Shown: positions 14,213 through 28,100, numbered from the stretch's first letter. The stretch is DNA of 64,000 nucleotides from Anticarsia gemmatalis (GCF_050436995.1 NC_134747.1:1805501-1869500), one strand, 5' to 3'. Numbers and translations are program-made. The notes: a model not told the origin generated them from the sequence alone.

Positions 14213-14694
14213 CACACATTCGGTATGGCATTAATTGATACGGCCGAGCGATAATACTAAATATGTGCGGATGAACGTTCGGGAATAGCCGAACTATAGC
14301 CGTCGTGCTATCGAATAGCCGTCAATATTGCCGAATGTTTAAACCGAATCGCGACGATCGGAACCGAAGAAACTATCCAATCGGCACAAGCAGAACAAGT
14401 GTTGTGAGGCTTGCTACACACATGTTATATTCAGTTCGGCATTAATCGGCCTAGCCGGGTGGCAAAACCAAATATCAGTAGATGAACCCGATCGGCACAA
14501 GCCGAACAAGTGCAGTGTGGCTTGCTACACACATGTCATATTCAGTTCGGCATTAATCGGCCTAGCCGGGTGGCCAAACCAAATATGAGTAGATGAACCC
14601 GATCGGCACAAGCCGAACAAGTGAGTCAAGTGGTTTTGTTGTTCGACAAATATTGTACCGTACGTGCTGAACCAAATATGTATATAACAAGCCT
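14213..14694. mobile_element. MITE, AGGCTTGCTACACA family, copy 2, with internal tandem duplication
   Basis: The element begins with CGCTTGCTACACACATTCGG and ends with AACAAGCCTCACG-like sequence. It shares GCCGAAC and CGGCATTAATCGG motifs with the copy at 9545. Inside, a block starting GGCTTGCTACACACATG at 14408 is repeated at 14519 with a period of 111 bp and only a few substitutions. Each block includes its own copy of the terminal motif, so the element looks partially duplicated on itself. Confidence 0.7.
14408..14629. repeat. 111-bp tandem duplication inside a MITE
   Basis: Two adjacent units begin at 14408 and 14519. Both read through GGCTTGCTACACACATG, TATTCAGTTCGGCATTAATC, CGGCCTAGCCGGGTGGC and GCACAAGCCGAACAAGTG. 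Differences seen are single bases (for example TTATATT against TCATATT). The high identity suggests a recent duplication. Confidence 0.8.
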
Positions 14695-15010
14695 CACGAT
14701 GTATAAATAATATAATTCAGTGTGGTTTTCGCGAGTCCACTCAACTGTTGCTCCACATCGCTATCGATTAAAGGAAACGAGATACAAACGTACATTGTGT
14801 TAATTAAATATCCACATGTCTAATGTACTTTATCTTCCGTCCACATGTTTTATATAGATTATACTTCATAATGAAATCCTGCTGGTAATAAAAAACACAG
14901 AGGTTTGACGAAATTCAGTGACATTCATATGAGAAACTATAAAATGTTAGTCTATTAAGAAACATTTGAGGATGTCAGGTTTTCGAACAACTAACAGTAC
15001 CCGCGTGCAA

Positions 15011-15072
15011 TAAAAAGTTGAAACATAGAAAAGGGCGTCATCTTACGTCCTTTTCTATGTTTCAACTTTTTA
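15011..15072. repeat. 24-bp perfect inverted repeat with 14-base loop
   Basis: The arm TAAAAAGTTGAAACATAGAA plus AAGG (15011-15034) is mirrored exactly by CCTTTTCTATGTTTCAACTT plus TTTA (15049-15072). The loop reads GCGTCATCTTACGT. Nothing coding is nearby. It could be a tiny foldback transposon, a hairpin RNA precursor or a replication relic; the sequence alone does not decide. Confidence 0.85.
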
Positions 15073-18000
15073 ATAATAAACGAGAAATCGTCACATAGGT
15101 GAAGGTAGACCACTAACACTGTCTTCTGATTGATTAGTAGTTTACATATAATCTGTCATAAGACCCATGACTCCGATTAATCACAGCTCTCTTAAAGGCT
15201 AGCGTAAGTCTCGCTCCCGCCCCCTCTTTTTGAAGACCAGCTTTAGATTCTAAAAGCTACTGTGACCCCAAGATCATTATCTTACGAACATGGAACAGCC
15301 ACGCAACTCAATAATACTGCACCTATGACGTACATACAGGGTGATGACAACCACATTACAACGGTTGCCAAGTACAACGGGTGATAAGCATGTTTACTGC
15401 ATGCCATATAAATTGTAACGAATTATGACCAATACGACGACGAAGATTAGAACAGAACGACAGGTCAGGAGTTGCCAAGTACTGGAGAACTTGTATAGGA
15501 AACGAATTGTGACACTTTGAAAAGATATTAATTGTAGTATAGTGGGAGTAATTGGTAAAGCCAGGTGATATATCTAAATGAGGATTACTTTTGTCAACAT
15601 CGTTTTGGAACACATTTCAGTTTCCTTGTTATTTATTTACGTCTTTTCAGTAAGGTTATTAGCAAGTTGACAGTCTTGGTTTGGTAAAGTGCAAGGCAAA
15701 ATGAGAAGAATAGTAAAAATGACAGTGGTATGTTATTAATCGCGTATGACCAGCAGGTTTTGATCGATCGATCAAGACATTAGTATACCACTATTATATC
15801 AAAAACAAACCTATATTTAAACGTATGAAGTATATACAAACTCAATAGTAAACGACATCATGTTGTAAGATTTGTATACATAGTAATAGTGTCTTTACCA
15901 CGATCGTCGGAGCAAATTTTTTCTCACATTTACATGAAAAGCTAGTATGGATTAAACCAAGTACAGCGAAGGTCCGAACAAAATTTTGTCATTTTTACAA
16001 GAAAAGCTAGTATAGAATAGAATAGCGATATTTTTTTCACAAAGATAACTATCTATACTGTTATTTCCAAGGAAACCTTGTTTACAACTAAACAAAAATA
16101 CAATCCGTAATACATATCGTATTGCAAATATGTAACAAACATTAGTCACTCTAATATTATCTCGTGGCCTCGGCGCGCACATTGCCAAAGTCATCGTCAC
16201 ATTAATACACGAACGCTTTCAGTTACTTACACCTGTTGGGAAAACGTACGAAAACAAACTGAATTTTGAAGGCGTCATTTATTGCTATTTAATCCGTATA
16301 GACAACGACTATAGGGTGTAACTATTAACATAAGTACTAAATGAATGATGTGACATAAATAAATCAAAATTTCTATCCAAATTCTGCTTCTTTTTCTTGT
16401 CGTATGGTTAGTGGTCAACCTAGTGTCGAAGTTGTGCAAGCCGCCTGAACATCTTTAACGTGGGTTAACGATTGTTAACTTAATAAACAACATCTGGGAC
16501 TGACTTTTTACGTGCCCTCCGAAGCACGGAGACGCCCAGTTAAAATACCGTTATAATATACGTTGCTTAACCCACAGATCGTTTACCGACCGGTGAACGC
16601 AACTGGCAAATTCTACTGATTCTTTATGATAATAGAGCCACTGCCAGTTTACCAATTTTGTTTTGCATAAAACTTGTACTAGGTCATTGAACTTTATATG
16701 TGTTCTGGCTTATACGTGTATTAAAGGTCAGCAGATCGATACTGAATAATGGATTATAAATACGTTTAAATGAATTGTAAGAATATTACAATGTTACGCT
16801 AATTATAAACCATGCCATATTATTATCTAAAAGGGCACAAAGCACATTGCTAATACACAAGACATTTGCTTATTTAGAAATAACACAGATTCAATTATTT
16901 ACTTACTTAAAGTCATTTCAAAGAAAGTCCGTACCTTAATCTTGAATAGAAAAGCACAAAACACATTCACTTAACTCAAACCATTGAAAGAGATGTTTTC
17001 AATACGTATCATTACGACCTGTATAGTAAGTAGTTTAAGCAGTACAGTTTACGACTCGCTTTCAATGTGAATTGAAGTTTGATTGAAAACGAAAACGATT
17101 CATTGCGAGTGAATAATTCAGTAGCGATTACATACGTTTGGTTGTTAAATAAAATGAGGCGTTTATATCGTAATTTATGATGATTAGTTTCATTTTAATA
17201 GATAAAGTGTATGGTAACAAGTTATGGAGTATGATTTGAAGATACGCAGTAATAATGACTCGAGTCAAGACTACAAAATCAGTTGTACTTTACAACTGAA
17301 TATTTACACTTTAATGAGAGACTGCATTATAAAGAGGGTGAGTTTTGTAACAGTGTACAGATAGAGACAAGCGGTATTGTTGTTGAATGTCTGTCTCCGC
17401 GTTGACTGCGGTCAACTGTCGGTAAACGATCAGTTGTAGGAATCTACGGCGCGAAATGTTGATAAAAAGTCAGCTAATTTTGGCTTTAGCTTCGGATCCA
17501 CGCTTCGGATGACACGTAAAATCATACCCAGAAGTCCTTTCAAAAGTCAGATATGAGAAAACGTAGATTGAAGGACTGAAATCCAAATTACATCCTGATC
17601 AAATTCCTATCAAAATCGGTCAAACGATACTCGATACATAACGAAATCAGATCAGCTTTACTAACGGGTCCATGGAACAAGTCATGATGTAATTACATTA
17701 GATTCTGAACAGATAATAAATAACAAGCTTCAATTAATAATAAACGGTTATAACTTATTAACAATGGTCATATTCAATTACTACGAGTATACAATTAAAA
17801 CTGTTACAGTTTAAAATGGCTGCAGCTATGGTTGTCACGTACTTGTGCATTCGATATTTATTTACTCAATTTAGCCATCGTATAATAGAAAAATGTTTCA
17901 AGGGAAATCAGACAGATTTCATTGAATCTAATTTTACTTTAAAATAAGTTTACGTACTGTATTTTGTGAGCAATTAATGTTATTTTTGATTGACAACTAC

Positions 18001-19988
18001 CGATGACGGCAATTAATTCTCCTTTTTGGTACTTCGTCTATTTGTATTAAATTGAACAAACTCATAATTAAATACAAAATAGAATACGACAAATCCACAG
18101 AAAACCAATTAAACCACACAAAAGGATATACAACGACTTTTACGGGTTATGACATTTCTTTAATTTCGTCAAAGACTTAGATATCACTGAATTTATAACG
18201 CTGCATGTTTTTCACCTAGTTAATTCAAGGAAAAATGCGCGTTCGCGTAAATTCCCACATAATATGAGTTTCAGCCCTAGAACCTCGGTAATAATATAAC
18301 CAGCACAAGATATTATGTCAACAATGGGTTACATAAAGTTACGAAACGTTAAACAGTAATTACTCTATAATCGAATATGTACACGCCGTGAGCTAAACGT
18401 TAACCAACTGATCAATTACTGTAGTTATAGATTTTCTTGCATAATAGATTTCTTTTTGAGAGGTCAATGGCCGTGTTATTTGTGTATGGACCAATTATTA
18501 GATGTGCTATGTCATTGATATGATTGGGAAGAGAGTAAAGTGGAGTGAGATGATAAATGGAATAAGTCATAATGTAATGATGTTTAAAGAAATGTAAGTA
18601 ATTTTATAGTTAATTACAATAATTGCTTTTGTAATAAGAATACACAACAATTATAAATGTACTAAGTCATTGAACTAACTAAGTACAAGCATTTAATTTG
18701 GACTTTGATAGTCACTCACAGATACACGTTATAAAATAACGTCACTCGCCGCGTCTGAGCGTCACCGTGCTCGCAAGAAACTGAAAATTAACTGAACGAA
18801 TTTTAAAGATTGTATAAATTATGAACTCGGACACGGTGTAAAAAAATACACAAAAAAAAATCTATTTTTAACATCGTAACATGTGTTATATTGTCGTATA
18901 AGTATATAAACATGAAATAACAAGAGATTTGCTCTCGCCAACAGAATAACGCACGAGCACGGTCTAAATCTGTTGGTCTATAAATACGGACATCTGTCAT
19001 AATTATGTGACAAATGTGTGTCAAGTTTACATACAATGTGGGACTACACTACTAATACGGGTAGTTGTAGTAGTATACATTTAATAAAAAGTTTTTTATT
19101 TATTTTACTTTAAACTAATATGCTGCTCCTTTGCCAATTAATGAATTTTGCAATTTGCTTCCTGTTGAAAGTACTTTTTTCAGGAATTGACGGTTCAAAA
19201 GCAAAGACCCGCCGGTAACTTTTAAAATTACATGCATAATAATAATTATGTGTATCGGTTGCTTTACCAGTGAAGAAAAGCATCGTGTAACCTTGCACGC
19301 TTAAAAGGTCTTTAAACGATTCTTGAAAAAATGCAACGTCCCCACCCCATATTTTATCCGGAAAGGCGGCTTAAATTCCTGATCCCATTCTGTGGATACT
19401 TCCATACCAGACTCATGTCCATTGTCTATCAATGGAACAATAATTAATAAATTTAACCCATTTCTGTCCCACTGCTGGGCAAGGGGACTTAATAAGGGAA
19501 CAATACAACAATAATTGATCAAATTCAACTTCTGCTAAACCTACTGTTCGTAGTACTACCATCAAAGTTATTGAACAACAGGTGAATCAATTTCCTAACA
19601 TTACGAATGACATGCAACACAAAACCTTTGACACGACATTCCTGCAGTTCTAATGCCTACATAGTATGCATTATCATCGTTTTAGTAAACACTTACTCAC
19701 AGCTGTTCATTAAAGGTAAAGACAGACAATCGGTCATAAACGATCCGCTAATATCATTGTTATGGCAATTAGCACGCCGATAATAGACCTTTATCTTGCA
19801 ACACATTAGTTAATGGTATACTGTTAATTTTATTAGCAATATCTCTGCTCTTTTTAATTTTGATAGCAGTTGTCTTAGTTTAAGAAGATTGGCCGTGAGT
19901 TTCTTGCTAGCTCTTCTCATAAGGCTTTACCCCCTTTCCAAACTAGTAGTAGATTCAGTTATTGTAACGACTATCATAAGTGTCAATA
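15073..19988. other. non-coding stretch with dispersed repeats
   Basis: No gene recognised. The interval includes a dispersed repeat near 16490-16620 and a fragment of the GTTCGCGTTAATTCCC repeat near 18225-18265. Short frames (15356-15613, 15952-16200, 18803-19036, 19110-19528) have no family motif. A fragment near 19455-19495 resembles the GCTGGGCAAGG dispersed repeat. Confidence 0.5.
16490..16620 (+). repeat. dispersed repeat (ACGTGC..CCGAAGCACGGAG family), copy 1
   Basis: Contains TTTTTACGTGCCCTCCGAAG, CACGGAGACG and TTGCTTAACCCACAGATCGT followed by TTACCGACCGGTGAACGCAA. The same order of blocks recurs at about 58755-58910, also on the plus strand. It is probably transposon-derived; class not determined. 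Confidence 0.65.
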
Positions 19989-20827
19989 TCACTACATAGT
20001 ATAAAACAAAGTCGCCCATTTTGTCTGTAGTCCCTTCGTATGCATAAAACTTTAAAACTACGCAACCGATTTTGATGCGGTTTTCACTAATAGAAAGAGT
20101 ATTTTCTCCGACAGGTTTTTATATATAATTGAAATACATTGAAACTATATTAGCTGAGTTATAGCGATTTATGTCCAAGAAGTCAGAAAAAAAATCTAAT
20201 TGAAGATTGCATTTGTGCGTGCGCCGCTTATACCGTTGGATACAAGTAAGAACAATGTATAGCAAAAACATTGGTCTTTATTAGTTCTACAAAAAAGTCC
20301 GCGATGACATATATCCAGCTTTTTTATTTAAGTCACAAAAACTACTTTTCTGTATTAAAAAAACATTTAATTCGTTGGGTGATGTTTAACTGGTGATATA
20401 ACCAATAATACATATATCCTTATCAAAATAAGTAAGTTCATCATCACGAGCATTTAATTTAGATTATTTTTGCAGTTTACAGTGTGTTATTTAGACATAT
20501 AGTTTAGGAGATATCACGATATTAGTATTACGGCACGGTACGGGCTGGCCGTTTGAGAAAAATAAAACGTGCTTTTCAGCGCGACAACAATAATTGTATG
20601 ATAATAGTAGGTATTGTATTCTAAGGTTAGTATTTATTATATTAATAATACAAAATATATTCAGTGTTAGATAGCCCTTTTATCGAAAATAGCTATAGGC
20701 TATATTATTATATCATCAAGCTACGACTAAAAGGAGCAGAATACCAGTAAAAAATGTTATAAAAACGGAAAAAAAATTGACGCATTCTCTCTTATGTTAC
20801 GCAAGCGAAGTTGCGCGGGTCAGCTAG
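19989..20827 (+). mobile_element. Helitron-type element with intact termini
   Basis: The left end is TC preceded by A, and the right end is CTAG followed by T, matching the Helitron rule of insertion between A and T with 5' TC and 3' CTRR. A short hairpin (CGCAA, loop GCGAAG, TTGCG) lies about ten bases before the 3' end. The 5' part contains ACTACGCAACCGATTTTGAT and TGCGGTTTTCACTAAT, widespread in lepidopteran Helitron-like repeats. No Rep/helicase frame is present, so it is non-autonomous. Related 3' ends occur at 34900-34996 and, reversed, at 57275-57722. Confidence 0.65.
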
Positions 20828-23324
20828 TTTGACCTAAATGATTTGATTTTGATTGGTTGCCAAGGGAATTATCAATTTTGCACTTTTTAGGTATTCAGCA
20901 AACAAGTTTCAGGTTATGTTTTCGTGGACAGTAATAAGCCAGCTATATTTTTGTACAGGCTACATTTTTCATTCGGTTATCTAAACGAGAAAGTTTATTG
21001 GCAAGGTGGACTATATTACGGAGAAAGACCTGGAATATAAACCAATATCACTCTGCCAAATTTCAACTAAATTACTTCAGTAGTATTGCAGTGAATAGGA
21101 TCATATAGCTACTTTCGCTTTCATAATGCTATTACAGATGAATATGAGTATATAAAAGGATAATAAATAAAGCTGTTGAACAGCGGCTACCTTTTACAGA
21201 ATGAGAGTAAGCTAGATTCTGAATCCGATACCTTGGACAAAAGCTAAAAACTTTTCCTTCTTAAAGAAACTGTTAAGGACTCTCTCATGCAGACAATGTA
21301 AGAAAAATGTTACACAGGGGTATGAATAATACCACCATAATAAAAGCACCTTTTACCGTATGTATAACAAAACGTGAGACAACATCACGTTATTCTATGC
21401 CCAAATAAACCCTAAATCAACTCATTACTATTGACATTGTAAACAGTAATTGCCACGTAAACGAGATAAATCAGCATTGTTAGTGGCTGTGTATAATAAT
21501 GGCGGAATGCCAAGGTATTGTGAGTATGCACCTGATGGCCGGTGCACATGGTCCAATGATAACATCGTTAGTAATGAGATATCGTGAGAGTATGAGTTCA
21601 ATATCATTGAATGATTGTGTGTGGATGTGTTTATAAACTGAGACGATTTATAGGCAGTCGGTCCGCTTTAAGGGTTTGCATATGATTTGTCAATGTGCAT
21701 TGCTGTAATGGATTTTTTCATAACAATTTTATGGCTTTTGCATGCGATTCCAAAAGTTCTTAGTGCTCCTCTACACTTCCTAAGGAATCTTCATACAAAA
21801 GTTCTACGCTCAGTAGTTTTGGCTGTGCGTTGTCCAATGTCCACTCAATAATGGCAGTTAAGAAATGTGAATACGCGCGTACTCGTGTCTGTATGGTCGT
21901 TAATAAATGTATAGTTAAGACAATTACAAACTCAGTCACATTAAAAAGAGCTTGTAGCTATGGCTGAAGCTAGAAAATATGATAAAGGAAAAAAAAGTGA
22001 GAAGTGGTTTTAAACATTTTCGTAAATGTTGCCTGTCAATCCGGACTCATTATTACCCATCGCCCGCATATATGGATCCTCTACTAAGTAAAAGTGAAGA
22101 CGTGTGGAGTAAGTAATGTTAAAAACCACGTATAAATAAATACTTTATTACACACGGTCGTAGCAAAAGTAAACAATTTTTTACACCCATACAAACAAAA
22201 AACAAAATGTCGGTTATTGATGTTCATAACTGTAGGCTAACGGTGCGCAACGGAAAACGAAAGTGGCCTCTAAATAAACGCTAAGCAAGAGGCACTCGAA
22301 TTTGATCGCTAACAATGATACATCGATGACGTATTAATGATCTTGGAACTGGGTTAAAGAAAGTGCATTTCGATTTACTCTGAGATAATACATTGAGGCT
22401 GGATATTTTTAGACGTTGAAATAAAGTAGAAGGTTCTAAAGTCACGATGTTTACTTGAAGTATTGAAATTCGTCGTTATTAAAAACAATGAAAATATTAA
22501 GTGAGTAGACGACATGTTTCAGCTCAAAGCGTGTTAAGGGTATTAATTAGACTCATAACTTTTAAACTCTCGCGTTGCATGTTTAATGTATAATAGAATA
22601 CGGGAATTAACGCGAACACGCATTTTACCTTAAAATGTCTAACGTTTCGGCGTAGGTTGCACTCGCCGTGGTCCCAGGCTGACTGGATTATTTTTATTCT
22701 GATATTCTGGATTATTGGCTGATTAATTAGACTTATGTTTTTTCAAACAGTCGCTCTGCCAGACGTCGAAAGTCTCTGGGAAACTTACTTTTAACTGGAA
22801 AATCAAAGGGAAATTAGGCAGTTGTGGGGATTCAGCTTAATAGAATAGGAATCAGGGATAAAGGTGAGGACGGGACTGTAGGACACTGCAGCAGTAGGGA
22901 ATGATTGGAATAGACGTTAAGCTAATTATATAGATAACTTTACGGGGAATAATATAGACTATATATGTTTTTTCCTTGTGAGCCACAGACAACATCGTTT
23001 TTACACAAAAATACAGGATAGTGGAAGTCTTTAAAATATGATATGCAGTAAAAACAATTAACCTAGCTTTACATACTACTAAATCAATTTTGAAGATGCC
23101 TTTGTAAACATCGGCTTTGATCTTAATCTTTACTGTTACGTGTTTACAGTGAGAGTAAATTTTAATAGTGTCAGTGATTTCTCGGTTTTTCTTGTTATCA
23201 GTACTTTTAGTTATTTCAAAAAGATAGTCTTCACTTTGGTTGAAAAGGACTTTGTAGTGTGTGACAGCGAATAGAAAACGAAAAAAGTACTTAAAGGTGA
23301 ACTAGATTATATGGGATGTTCATC
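20828..23324. other. non-coding stretch, no gene seen
   Basis: No supported gene. A dispersed repeat lies at about 22545-22690. Everything else is AT-rich unique-looking sequence without motifs I recognise. Confidence 0.5.
22545..22690 (+). repeat. dispersed repeat (GGGAATTAACGCGAACACGC family)
   Basis: Runs through CTCTCGCGTTGCATGTTTAA, GGGAATTAACGCGAACACGC, TTTTACC and CGTTTCGGCGTAGGTTGCAC. Fragments in the opposite orientation occur near 2185, 5425 and 18235. A truncated copy with CTTTCGCGTGGCATT and GCCGAAATGTCAGG closes the window near 63930-64000. Confidence 0.65.
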
Positions 23325-23325
23325 C

Positions 23326-23405
23326 TACTAATATTATAAATCCGAATATTTATAAGGATAGATGTAGGTAAGTTTGTTATTTTCTTTAGTCCTTCAAGCC
23401 TGTCT
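23326..23405 (+). mobile_element. Helitron-like 5' end fragment
   Basis: Begins A then TCCTACTAATATTATAAATC, a sequence resembling the 5' end of the element at 57722 (TCCATACTTAATATTATAAA when read on the minus strand). No matching 3' CTAG end with hairpin was found close by, so this is a fragment. Confidence 0.45.
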
Positions 23406-24234
23406 CATACGGACATTTTGAACTATAATAAATCTAGAATATAAACAAATATACAACTATTTATACAAAATAGTTGTGATATTTTCAAAACATCACGCCA
23501 CACTAAAGCTTTTAACAAAACGTGACTAGTCTGAGCCGTTTGCATGAGAAATAGTGTTTTGATGAAATTCTGTGGGCGCAAAAACTCACATCACTTATAT
23601 CAAATAGCTGAGAATATAAATTGTCTTGAATTGTGTCTGGTGGGAAAATTCCTGTGAAATATTTTCAGGTCACGTGTGAAAAACAAAATCATTTTGGTTA
23701 AGGTTATGCTGATATTAAGATATTTTTTGGTTGATTAGATTCTTCATGTTTTTTATTGGTAAAGCGTAGTTGATTGAGATCTAGGCGAAAATAAAGTAAA
23801 GTTCTAATATAACTTTACTTCACCTATAACGAATAAATAAAAAGGGTAATTTATCAATCAGTTCATTAAACTTTGCGTGTGAGTTTTGAATAATGTTCAA
23901 GAAAAAACAACAAAAATGGATTTTTATTATTGTTTACTTTAACGCTCAATTAACATCATTTTTTTTAATTGTAGACATAGTACGATAAAAAAAAAATATT
24001 GGTACGCAATTTCCTTTCCAAAAATGGTAAATTCAGTAATTTTCCTGGGCGCGTACGCGGTCTAGTTAGCATTAAATTCATCAAGTTGTAAGCAAAAACG
24101 TGATTGATATCGTAGTGGTATTAATGGTAGATATTCAGAATAGCGGCATAGACACCTGGGTGTGATAGAAAGTGGAATAAGAAGCCCTTCGACTTTTTAC
24201 ATATAACTAATGAATATATACTACAAAACGGGTC

Positions 24235-24335
24235 TTGAGCCCATTAATGTCTAACTGCTGGGCAAGGGTCTCCTCCCGGAATGAAGAAGGGGTAAGGTCT
24301 CGAGTCCACAAGCTGACCAAGTGGGAGTTAAACGG
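24235..24335 (+). repeat. dispersed lepidopteran repeat (GCTGGGCAA family)
   Basis: Contains CTGCTGGGCAAGGGTCTCCT, CCCGGAATGAAGAAGGGG, TCGAGTCCACAAGCTGACCA and AGTGGGAGTT. The order of blocks matches the copies at 6640-6745 (reversed) and 26740-26840. Confidence 0.65.
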
Positions 24336-25004
24336 AGGTTAAACGTATGGTATATCCCCACGTTGTTTTCCGTTTCAAACACGTTTACATTATTTAACAT
24401 ATTATAGAAAATACTTTTTAAAAATTATTCTGCGTTAAGCCAGTAATGCCTATATGAGCCTTAAAACTGTATTTTAGCATAATGTTACCAGCAAAATTAT
24501 GAGAAAATATAAACCGTTTTTACGAGTATGCACTCGTGAGGTGAATTACGCATAAAACATTCAATGAGACGTCGAATTTGCGTTTAAAATTTCGTATAAG
24601 TACATTTCAAGGTTATAATACAATCGATCGGATGTGCGCAGTATCCGATGGGCTGAGTATCGATAAACAAAAATTTATATAAAACATTTGGAGGAAAAAG
24701 TTTTACAACTAATCTGGATCTTCATATACGTACGAAGGATTTGCTCGCGTTAATATCAATGTGGGGACCAGTTTTACTGCTTATGAGTGATGTGATGCTT
24801 AAATAAGGGTGAAAACACTGGCATCTGTAACACAGCTTCGGCTAGCATAGATGTCAGGACAATGTATGGATATTGTAACAGATTTTATGTCCATAAAATA
24901 TTTGTTTTTATGCTTACGTGGTCAAGTTACCGGTAACCGTTTATAAGGTGTAATTATGACAATTGTTTTTATTGATACGCATTCAAGAAGTGGTGAAACC
25001 GGTC

Positions 25005-25115
25005 GCTATATGAAGCAAGGGAAGTTTGTAAGATCGTACCAATGGGCGTTATTTCTTCCTCTCTGTCTCTGCCTACCTCTTCGGGAAAAAGGCGTGATTT
25101 TATGTATGTATACAA
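25005..25115 (+). mobile_element. 3' end of a non-LTR retrotransposon (LINE), 5'-truncated
   Basis: A degraded frame can be read as VCKDRT, then a frame change, then SVSAYLFGKKA followed by a stop at 25094-25096 and a TTTATGTATGTAT tail. The pattern VCKDR...SAYP.GKKA-stop is the usual C-terminus of a reverse-transcriptase protein abundant in Lepidoptera. The minus-strand remnant at 61704-61945 ends the same way with the same tail. Both are dead fragments. Confidence 0.6.
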
Positions 25116-28100
25116 TTAGTCGAGCACTTTGCTTGCAGATGGGGCATCTCAATAATATTATATTCTATTTTAAGCACCGGTATTCTTATCAGAGGCATCA
25201 AGCAATAACCAAGGTTACTACGCATTATCAACATGAATGGTGATAATTATCTCAACATACAACTTATCACGCAACTGATTCAACAACACGTGTCTGTTAC
25301 ATATCATATCTACTAGGTCTTCTTTCTACGTGCTTACTATACTCTCTATGTTTTCGTAAACAAGAGGGATTTTCTTGAATTCGTAATCATATAGTCACTT
25401 GAATACTTCACTATGTAAAATAAGCTTGATATCTACCTTTTAGGCTTAATGCCTCCCTCAATTTGGGACGAGACATTTGCCCAGAAGTGAGACAGCAATG
25501 GGTAAAAATTTAAAAACCTATTCGAGTTTTTTTTTCATGTGATCAGGGTTAGATTTGTTTTTTATAGAATCAAAGACTTAATAAGATTTTCTTTATTATT
25601 TGTTAACAGAGTTTATTTGTAAAACTGCGAAACCAAAACCAAAGATATAAACAAGAAAGGAATACACAAAATTAAATATTCTTTCAGCAGCAGAAAGCTA
25701 TATTCCTATATTAACAATAATTGGGATAATATTTATAACACGCAAAGTTGTAGAGCTGTTAATATAAATATCAGCCCGGAAAAACAATTTTATTTACATC
25801 GATCACACCAAATGAAACGTTTCAAGGTTAAAGCATGGTGTTGATTGAAATCAGCGCACGTCGGTAAAAGTAATCATTGCGGGGAAAATCAATTCAACAC
25901 GCGGCCCCTAACGGCTAGATACACTTACACGATCATATTTACATAATATCATCGCCTATGTAGATAGGATCCATTAAAGATCATTATAAGGCTAAAGAAG
26001 TGTGCAAAACTATGTTTTTGTACGATCAGCTGATTATTGCTTGCGTTTTATATACATAGGTTTGCGACAAGGTCTCTGCTACGACAAAAGCTGTTTTTTA
26101 AATTGTTTGTACATAATTATTACGGAAATAATTAAACGTATAAAACTTCAGCAGATACATTATAGAATGAATGGATTTTGAAGTAAGAAGAAACAAAAAA
26201 TTCTCAAGTTATCTGTCCGAATAACCTAAACGTAACTTTATATTACGATTAAAGTTGTTCGGCAAAGGTGAATAGTCTATGATCCATTTAATCTCCGTGT
26301 GATATTAGATAACATACTAAGCAGTGGATTGAATTAGTCTGTGCATGATGATAAGGGTTACCGAGGGATCAGGATTTACTCGGGAAGAGTTTCCAAGCGG
26401 ACGAAGTTGCGGGCGGCCTCTAGTATAATATAATAAATAAGTAAGGACATAGTTTTATGAATTTGAAGCATGTAAATCTACCTGACATTCAAAGAGCTAT
26501 GTGCAAACTATGCGGGCGATGTCAAGACCGATCGATGGTTAAAAATACAACCGCGAATATGCGTGTGTCAACGTACGTGGTGCTCGAAATAGAGGGCCCA
26601 CGGTTCATTCTAAAATAACTCTAGGGTTACACACAAAACCGGGGAAAGTTGAGGGAAATTTCCTTCAACGTCATAAAGCGTATCGAGGAAATTCTACAAG
26701 GTAGGGTAATAAAGCTAGAGTATTTTGTCTATTTGAATTTAACATGAATGTCGCACTGCTGGGCAGGGGTCTCCTCCCGTAATGAGGAAGGGGGTTAGGC
26801 CTTGAGTCCACCATGCTGGCCAAGTGCGGGTTGTGGATTTTGCACTTTCATAACCCAACAGCTAAAGAAAGTGTTAGTGTTCTAAAGAACACCTACCATG
26901 CTAGGTCGCAACACGATATATTCTTTCACCGTTGGAGCAAGTGATAGTTATTTCTAATTTAATTTGAACATAAACCTGTGAAATACGTTTGATACATTTA
27001 TCTACGGTAACGAACAGATACAATTTTCGTTCATGCAATATTCTAAAGAGGAGTTGGGCTAAGGGAATTTAAGCTCGACGAGGGTTCATGACAGGAAGCA
27101 GCCATACAAGCGACAGAAACAGATCGCGTGACGACATCTGCTTCATGAATGATGAATGAAAGAGATGAATTATAATAGACGGTTACTCTGTTGTTTGTCA
27201 GTTACGCTTTTAATAAAAATGTCATTCCTTAATTAATTTTAAACAGTTTTATCCAAAATGTGATGGATTCACGTTTTCTTATGCAAAGAGAATAAAGCAT
27301 ACAAGAGATTCTATTTTGCGAATATCTGACAATATTTAACTAAGCAACAAACTATAATATTGGACGTAAACTTCTTATTACAGCTTATTAACTCATAAAT
27401 ACTGTATAACTTAGTCATCTGTCTGCTGCATTTATATAGTCGTTTGAACAGATGGGCGGACCATATGCATATGCGATTACATTTTAGCATTGAAGCTGTC
27501 TCGCCTTATATATCACTTGCAACTATACTGAAATATACTTGAATATTTAGTATATATGTTTTATAATCAGAATCGATATATTTTAGTCCTGGATTAATAT
27601 GATTTGTCAGTTGATGAAGTATATTAATGTAAAATATAGTATTTACTAGTAGTCAATTAGAAGTAATTAACATAGTAATTAGTAGCTAACTCTTTATTTA
27701 TCGTCATCTTTCTAAGGCGACAGGATAAGTTAGAAATCGTGGAAGTATTTGCCCAGCAACGGAGCGACATAGTAGCGTCAACTATGTCTAAGTCATTTTT
27801 ATTTTATCATAACATAAGTTTTAGCTTTCAATTAACCATTTTTATTCCTGACTGTATATTTGACCGTGTCAATATTTGACATAAATGAATAAATGATTTG
27901 ATTTTGATTATATTGCTTGCCGCCATATGTTCCTTTTTAGCCTACAAAGACTGCGTAGTATCATCAGTCTCCGATAAGCATAAGGCGACAGAATCAATCG
28001 TAACCCCGCGCCACGCAAGGTCAACGAACAGAGATTATGTCTAAAATTATGCGGGTTTGACAAACCACGCCTACCAGTAACAGGGCTGCTGCTTACATAG

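Noticed and set aside
15356..15613. 85-codon minus-strand frame with several aromatic residues
   Set aside because: Looked at as a possible receptor or reverse-transcriptase fragment, but no diagnostic motif was found.
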